Part shown: one piece after another, positions 41,311 through 44,627 of the stretch | How the letters are laid out: each line of letters starts with the position of its first letter | Position numbering within the stretch: position 1 is the stretch's first letter | From: Spirochaetaceae bacterium | GTDB taxonomy: Bacteria > Spirochaetota > Spirochaetia > SZUA-6 > Bin103 | DNA: 44,627 nucleotides | NCBI GenBank assembly: GCA_028821475.1 | Contig: JAPPGB010000106.1 | Coordinates: forward strand, 37,946-82,572 | Direction of reading: 5' to 3' | Notes under the pieces: generated by a model | Told to the model about the DNA's origin: nothing | The model's input: only the letters and a program-made list of their open reading frames with translations | The model's database searches: none | Made by a program: the position numbers and the translations under genes

Positions 41311-41554
41311 CCCTTGATGGCACCGATCATCACCCCGCGCACGAAGTGCTTCTGAACGAACGGATAGGCGCGCCGCCGGGCATAGCACGATTCGACTCCT
41401 ATCCCTTGATGGCACCGATCATCACCCCGCGTACGAAGTGCTTCTGAACGAACGGATAGGCGCGCCGCCGGGCGCAGCACGATTCGACTCCTATCCCTTG
41501 ATAGCGCCGATCATCACCCCGCGTACGAAGTGCTTCTGAACGAACGGATAGGCG
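41311..41554. repeat. 92-bp tandem duplication of the 3' end of the permease gene
   Basis: A unit that starts with CCCTTGATGGCACCGATCAT recurs at 41311, 41403 and 41495 (period 92 bp). The third copy is the genuine 3' end of the permease gene and departs from the repeat after 41554. Each unit holds the last about 19 codons of the permease (AYPFVQKHFVRGVMIGAIKG plus stop) followed by about 33 bp of downstream sequence. Copies differ at a few bases (for example GCGCACGAA against GCGTACGAA). Since 92 is not a multiple of three, the copies cannot form one longer protein. Confidence 0.92.
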
Positions 41555-42423
41555 GCAAGGACCGGCGCCGTGGCGATGATGATCAGGGCAAACTGAATCA
41601 GGCTCTGCAGAAACGCGCGCTGCTGCAGCGCCTCCAGCTCCTCGGGGGTGGCCGACGCCATCAGATCGCTCAGCGCGGCCGGCGAGTTGAGCACCAGGAT
41701 GTCGCGCAGCACCAGTTGCAGCGGCTTGAGCTCGCTGCGCCGCAGGTAGATCAGCGCGTTGAAGAACTGGTTCCAGTGCCCGACCGCGTAGAACAGCGAG
41801 ATGACGGCGATGATCGGCCCCGACAGCGGCAGCACGATCATCATCAGCATGCGGATGTTGGACGCGCCGTCCACGCGCGCCGCCTCGTACAGCTCCGTGG
41901 GGATGGAGGACTGCAGGAAGGTGCGCGTGATGATGACGTTGTAGACCGCGATCGCCCACGGGATGATCATCACCGCGCGCGTGTCGATCAGGCCCAGGCT
42001 GCGGATCAGCAGGTAGGTAGGGATGAGGCCGCCGTGGAAGAACAGCGTGAAGGTAAAGGCGAACATGATCAGGTTGCGGCCCACGAAGTCGCGGCGCGAC
42101 AGCGGATAGGCGATGATCATCGTCATGAATACGTTCAGCGCCGTTCCGAACACCGTGTAAATGATCGTGTTGTAGTAGCCGACCCACACTTCGCCGAACT
42201 CGAACACCGCCATGTACCCTTCCAGCGAGGGATTGATCGGCCACAGGATCACGCGGCCCGCCATGACCGCGAGCTTGTCCGAGAAGCTCGAGCTCAGGAT
42301 GTAGATGAGCGGATAGATGACCAGCACGAACACGATGGTGAGCACGATGAAGTCGAGCACGTAGAACAGCCGGTCTTCCTTCGAGTAGCGGATGCCGCCC
42401 GCACCGGTGAGTGCCTTCAGCAC
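41491..42423 (-). CDS. LplC-type sugar ABC transporter permease
   Basis: A 310-residue binding-protein-dependent permease with six hydrophobic segments (FIVLTIVFVLVIYPLIYILS is the first). It carries the ATPase-coupling EAA loop EAARVDGASNIRMLMMIVLP at about residues 200-220 and ends with AYPFVQKHFVRGVMIGAIKG, the standard LplC ending. It pairs with the upstream LplB-type permease. No ATP-binding subunit is encoded in the window; such operons often share one located elsewhere. It starts at a GTG at 42423, 7 bp after the LplB gene. Its 3' end has been copied twice downstream in the 92-bp repeats. Confidence 0.93.
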   Translation of the reverse strand: MLKALTGAGGIRYSKEDRLFYVLDFIVLTIVFVLVIYPLIYILSSSFSDKLAVMAGRVILWPINPSLEGYMAVFEFGEVWVGYYNTIIYTVFGTALNVFMTMIIAYPLSRRDFVGRNLIMFAFTFTLFFHGGLIPTYLLIRSLGLIDTRAVMIIPWAIAVYNVIITRTFLQSSIPTELYEAARVDGASNIRMLMMIVLPLSGPIIAVISLFYAVGHWNQFFNALIYLRRSELKPLQLVLRDILVLNSPAALSDLMASATPEELEALQQRAFLQSLIQFALIIIATAPVLAAYPFVQKHFVRGVMIGAIKG

Positions 42424-42430
42424 GTGCAGC

Positions 42431-43396
42431 CTACCAGAGCGAGGTATCGGACACCCGCCGGGCGATCCGGTTCACCGCGATCAGCATCAGGAACATCACC
42501 ACGTTCTGGAACAGCCCGATCGCCGTGGCGTAGTGGAAGTTCGGGTTGCGGCTGGCGATTCCGATCTTGTAGACGTATGTCTGGATCACCTCCGACGCCT
42601 CGATGTTGAGGTTGTTCTGCAGCAGGAACACCTTCTCGAAGCCGACCTGCAGGATCATGCCGGCGCGCAGGATCAGCAGGATGATCACCGTGGGCAGGAT
42701 GCCGGGTATGTCGATATGGCGCATCCGCTGCCAGATGGAGGCGCCGTCCACGGTGGCCGACTCGTGCAACTCGGGATCGACCGCCGACAGCGCCGCCAGG
42801 TAGATGATGGTGCCCCAGCCCATCTGCTGCCACACGTTGGTCCACACGAACACGTGGCCGAACAACTGCGAGCTGCCCAGGAAGTTGACCTCCGGCAGGC
42901 CCAGCCCCGCGAGCAAGACGTTGACCAGCCCGATGCGCTGCGAGCCGAGCTTGAAGATGATGCCCACCATCACCACCGTCGAGATGAAGTGCGGCGCATA
43001 GGTGACCATCTGTACGGTCTTCTTGTAGCGCGCGATCGGCATGTAGTGGAGCACCAGGGCGAGCGCGATCGGGATCGGGAAGCCGACCAGCAGGTCGTAG
43101 AAGCTCAGGTAGAAGGTGTTCCACAGCACCTGGAAGAAGCGGTAGGACTTGAAGAAGCGGATGAAGTTGTCGAAGCCGACCCAGGGGCTGCCGAGCACGC
43201 CGAGGGTCGGGACGTAGCGCTTGAAGGCGATCAGGTTCCCGTACATCGGAATGTACATGAAGATGATCAGCCAGGCGATCGGCAGGACGCACAGAAGGTA
43301 GAGCTGCCAGTTGACGGTGATCTTGCGCCACTTGGCGTTCAGCGGCGGTGCGCTCGTGACCGCGGGCCTGGTTGCGGTCGACTGGTTGTTTGCCAT
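42431..43396 (-). CDS. LplB-type sugar ABC transporter permease
   Basis: A 321-residue permease. The first helix (LYLLCVLPIAWLIIFMYIPM) is followed by YGNLIAFKRYVP, typical of LplB. The EAA loop reads ESATVDGASIWQRMRHIDIP, close to the C-terminal third. It forms the membrane channel with the LplC-type protein and takes substrate from the binding protein encoded last. GGGAGGATT directly before the ATG at 43396 marks the start, so the codons up to 43441 are not part of the protein. It lies 63 bp downstream of the ADP-ribosylglycohydrolase gene on the same strand. Confidence 0.92.
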   Translation of the reverse strand: MANNQSTATRPAVTSAPPLNAKWRKITVNWQLYLLCVLPIAWLIIFMYIPMYGNLIAFKRYVPTLGVLGSPWVGFDNFIRFFKSYRFFQVLWNTFYLSFYDLLVGFPIPIALALVLHYMPIARYKKTVQMVTYAPHFISTVVMVGIIFKLGSQRIGLVNVLLAGLGLPEVNFLGSSQLFGHVFVWTNVWQQMGWGTIIYLAALSAVDPELHESATVDGASIWQRMRHIDIPGILPTVIILLILRAGMILQVGFEKVFLLQNNLNIEASEVIQTYVYKIGIASRNPNFHYATAIGLFQNVVMFLMLIAVNRIARRVSDTSLW

Positions 43397-43459
43397 AATC
43401 CTCCCGATGTGCCGCGGCGCCGCTTGGGCGGCGCGCGGCATCAGACCGGATCCCCCTCG

Positions 43460-44503
43460 TCAGGCGATCTTGCCGAACTCGGAGATGGCCGCCTTGCGGT
43501 CGCGGATCTTGGCCACCGCGGTGCGCACCAGGTCGTGGGCCAGCTCCTGCTGGTCGGTGGCGGTGAGGCGCTGCGCCTTCTCCACCCAGTCGGCGCGGAT
43601 GCCGTCGACCCCGTTCAGGGCGCCGCCGAGGGCGCCGCACATGGTGGCGATGGTGTCGGCGTCGCGCCCGAAGTTGGCGCCGTAGGTCACGCACTTCTCC
43701 ACGTCGCCGCCGGCCAGCTCGAACAGCGCCACGGTCACCGGCACCGTCTCGCGGGAGTCGCAGCCGATGCGCCGGAACAGGGTGTCCGAGTTGGCGTAGG
43801 CGCGTTCGCGGAAGCCCTCGTAGTCGCCGTCCTCGCGCGCGAGCTCCAGGAAGCGGCCGATCAGGTCGAGCATCTCGGCGCCGCTGTCCTGGACGATGTA
43901 GTCCTGGGTGGCGGCCACGACGGATGCGACGCTGGCGCCGGCCCGGAACGCCTCGGCCACGCCGGCGGCCATCGCCACGGCGGCGTCCTGGCAGAAGCCG
44001 ACGTCGTGGCCGTGGATCAGCGCCGCCAGGTTGTAGCCCTGCAGCGCCGCGGAGCGCGGGTTGCAGGCGTTGACGATGCCCACCGGCGAAAAGCACATGG
44101 CGGTGCTGGAACTCGGCATGTTGCCCAGGGCCGCCATGCGCGGCACCGAGTGGCGGCGCAGCTTTTGCGCGGTGTGGGTCACCGACGGGAAGAACTTGTT
44201 CAGCTTGGCACCGAAGATGTCGTCCCAGCGGTCCAGCCAGACGGCCGCCCAGTCGTCGATGGTGGCGTGCCCGCCGGTGCGGATCAGCGCGTCGGCGAGC
44301 AGATGCTTCATGATCGTGTCGTCGGTGCCGTCGTCGTCGAAGTCGTCGATCCAGCCGTGTGCCTTCAGCACTTCGTACGGCTTGCCCTCCGCGGGCGTGC
44401 CGATGGCGTCGCCGATCAGGCCGCCGAGCAGGCAGCCGAGGGTCTTGTTGAACAGGGTGGTGGTCGCCGCCGAGGTGGCCGGCGCCGCGATTGCAGTTGC
44501 CAT
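43460..44503 (-). CDS. ADP-ribosylglycohydrolase family protein (in sugar-uptake operon)
   Basis: A 347-residue ARH/DraG-family protein paralogous to the one at 22772-23794. Motifs are LGCLLGGLIGDAIGTPAEGK, the metal site DDGTDDTIM and the late FGRDADTIATMCGALGG, where Arg replaces the usual second Gly before D-x-D-T. The catalytic acids are kept. It is the first complete gene of an operon with two sugar permeases and a binding protein. That context suggests it acts on an imported N-glycoside or ribosyl compound rather than on ADP-ribosylated protein. AAGGAG sits eight bases upstream of the ATG. Very Ala/Thr-rich N-terminal residues 1-15 precede the domain. Confidence 0.9.
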   Translation of the reverse strand: MATAIAAPATSAATTTLFNKTLGCLLGGLIGDAIGTPAEGKPYEVLKAHGWIDDFDDDGTDDTIMKHLLADALIRTGGHATIDDWAAVWLDRWDDIFGAKLNKFFPSVTHTAQKLRRHSVPRMAALGNMPSSSTAMCFSPVGIVNACNPRSAALQGYNLAALIHGHDVGFCQDAAVAMAAGVAEAFRAGASVASVVAATQDYIVQDSGAEMLDLIGRFLELAREDGDYEGFRERAYANSDTLFRRIGCDSRETVPVTVALFELAGGDVEKCVTYGANFGRDADTIATMCGALGGALNGVDGIRADWVEKAQRLTATDQQELAHDLVRTAVAKIRDRKAAISEFGKIA

Positions 44504-44600
44504 TCGTTACTCTCCTTGAGTTGTTACCATTATCGCCAGATTCGAGCGCCTGTTCCAGGCAGCCCCACCTGCAGGGTGCATTCCGCCAGTGTGGTAGCGG

Positions 44601-44627
44601 TCAGGCGGCCTCGAGCTGGGTCTGGTC
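44601..44627 (-). CDS. C-terminal end of an upstream gene (partial)
   Basis: The last 27 bases on the minus strand read DQTQLEAA followed by TGA, a plausible end of another leftward gene that starts outside the window. It would sit about 100 bp upstream of the ADP-ribosylglycohydrolase gene, so it may be part of the same operon. Eight codons are too few to say more. Confidence 0.25.
   Translation of the reverse strand, partial: DQTQLEAA

Noticed and set aside
41311-41554. 92-bp repeats considered as a CRISPR array or transposon ends
   Set aside because: There are no variable spacers and no inverted termini; the units are copies of the permease gene's 3' end.
1-44627. tRNA, rRNA, integrase, attachment sites or insertion-sequence transposases
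   Set aside because: I looked for cloverleaf-like stems, rRNA-like conserved runs and DDE or recombinase motifs by eye and saw none; a covariance-model or profile search was not possible here.

Overview
This is a GC-rich (roughly 70%) bacterial window with genes on both strands and no rRNA or tRNA that I can see. The gene families suggest a free-living or sponge-associated Spirochaetaceae-like bacterium. These include a Lpl-type sugar ABC transporter with a Cys-less binding protein beginning AFAGGDGEG, two ADP-ribosylglycohydrolases, two phytanoyl-CoA-type dioxygenases, a ManD/RspA-type enolase-superfamily enzyme and an AAA-ATPase/PD-(D/E)XK protein. The taxonomy is an inference from gene content, not a marker-gene result.

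Layout. 1-2.0 kb: the N-terminal half of an ABC exporter (runs off the left edge) and a vapBC toxin-antitoxin pair. 2.1-6.0 kb: a secreted vanadium-haloperoxidase/PAP2-type protein, an NAD-dependent epimerase/dehydratase and an SDR. 6.3-9.2 kb: a znuABC-like metal transporter whose binding protein has a very long His/Asp/Glu loop and a Fur-family-like operator upstream. 9.2-13.2 kb (minus strand): enolase-superfamily dehydratase, AAA/PD-(D/E)XK protein, nucleotidyltransferase and an amidohydrolase 5' remnant. 13.4-15.9 kb: a sulfatase, then decayed DNA. 15.9-17.7 kb: a Nudix/NrtR-type regulator divergent from an ARPP-1 (DUF6569) gene, with two matching palindromes over a consensus promoter. 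17.8-20.5 kb: lower-GC accessory genes (DUF4268 nuclease-like, DUF6680, unknowns) and a broken DUF433 gene. 20.8-25.7 kb: a dioxygenase-HEAT fusion, an ADP-ribosylglycohydrolase, a secreted unknown, a second dioxygenase and an ABC permease remnant.

25.7-38.1 kb is the most interesting part: a bidirectional RiPP-like gene cluster. Leftward from about 33.1 kb run a 90-aa precursor with a nitrile-hydratase-like leader (NHLP), a protein of unknown function, an HlyD-like subunit, a C39 peptidase ABC transporter (PCAT) and a second NHLP-type ABC transporter. Rightward run a paralogue of the unknown protein, two tandem cytochromes P450 and a small alpha/alpha-barrel protein with a class II terpene-cyclase-like DxDDTA motif. 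The precursor apparently ends only four residues (SGYY) after its AG cleavage site, so the product may be a P450-modified tetrapeptide. The suggested order is modification of the leader-bound SGYY by the P450s and the unknown proteins, cleavage by the C39 domain, and export by the two ABC proteins with HlyD.

38.1-44.6 kb: a chimeric oxidoreductase remnant, an MtfA-type metallopeptidase, and a leftward sugar-uptake operon (ADP-ribosylglycohydrolase, two permeases, binding protein) that ends at a clear intrinsic terminator. The 3' end of its second permease gene is repeated in tandem with a 92-bp period.

At least five gene remnants (amidohydrolase, winged-helix protein, DUF433, permease, Gfo/Idh-aldo/keto reductase chimera) show that this is a region of active gene loss and rearrangement.
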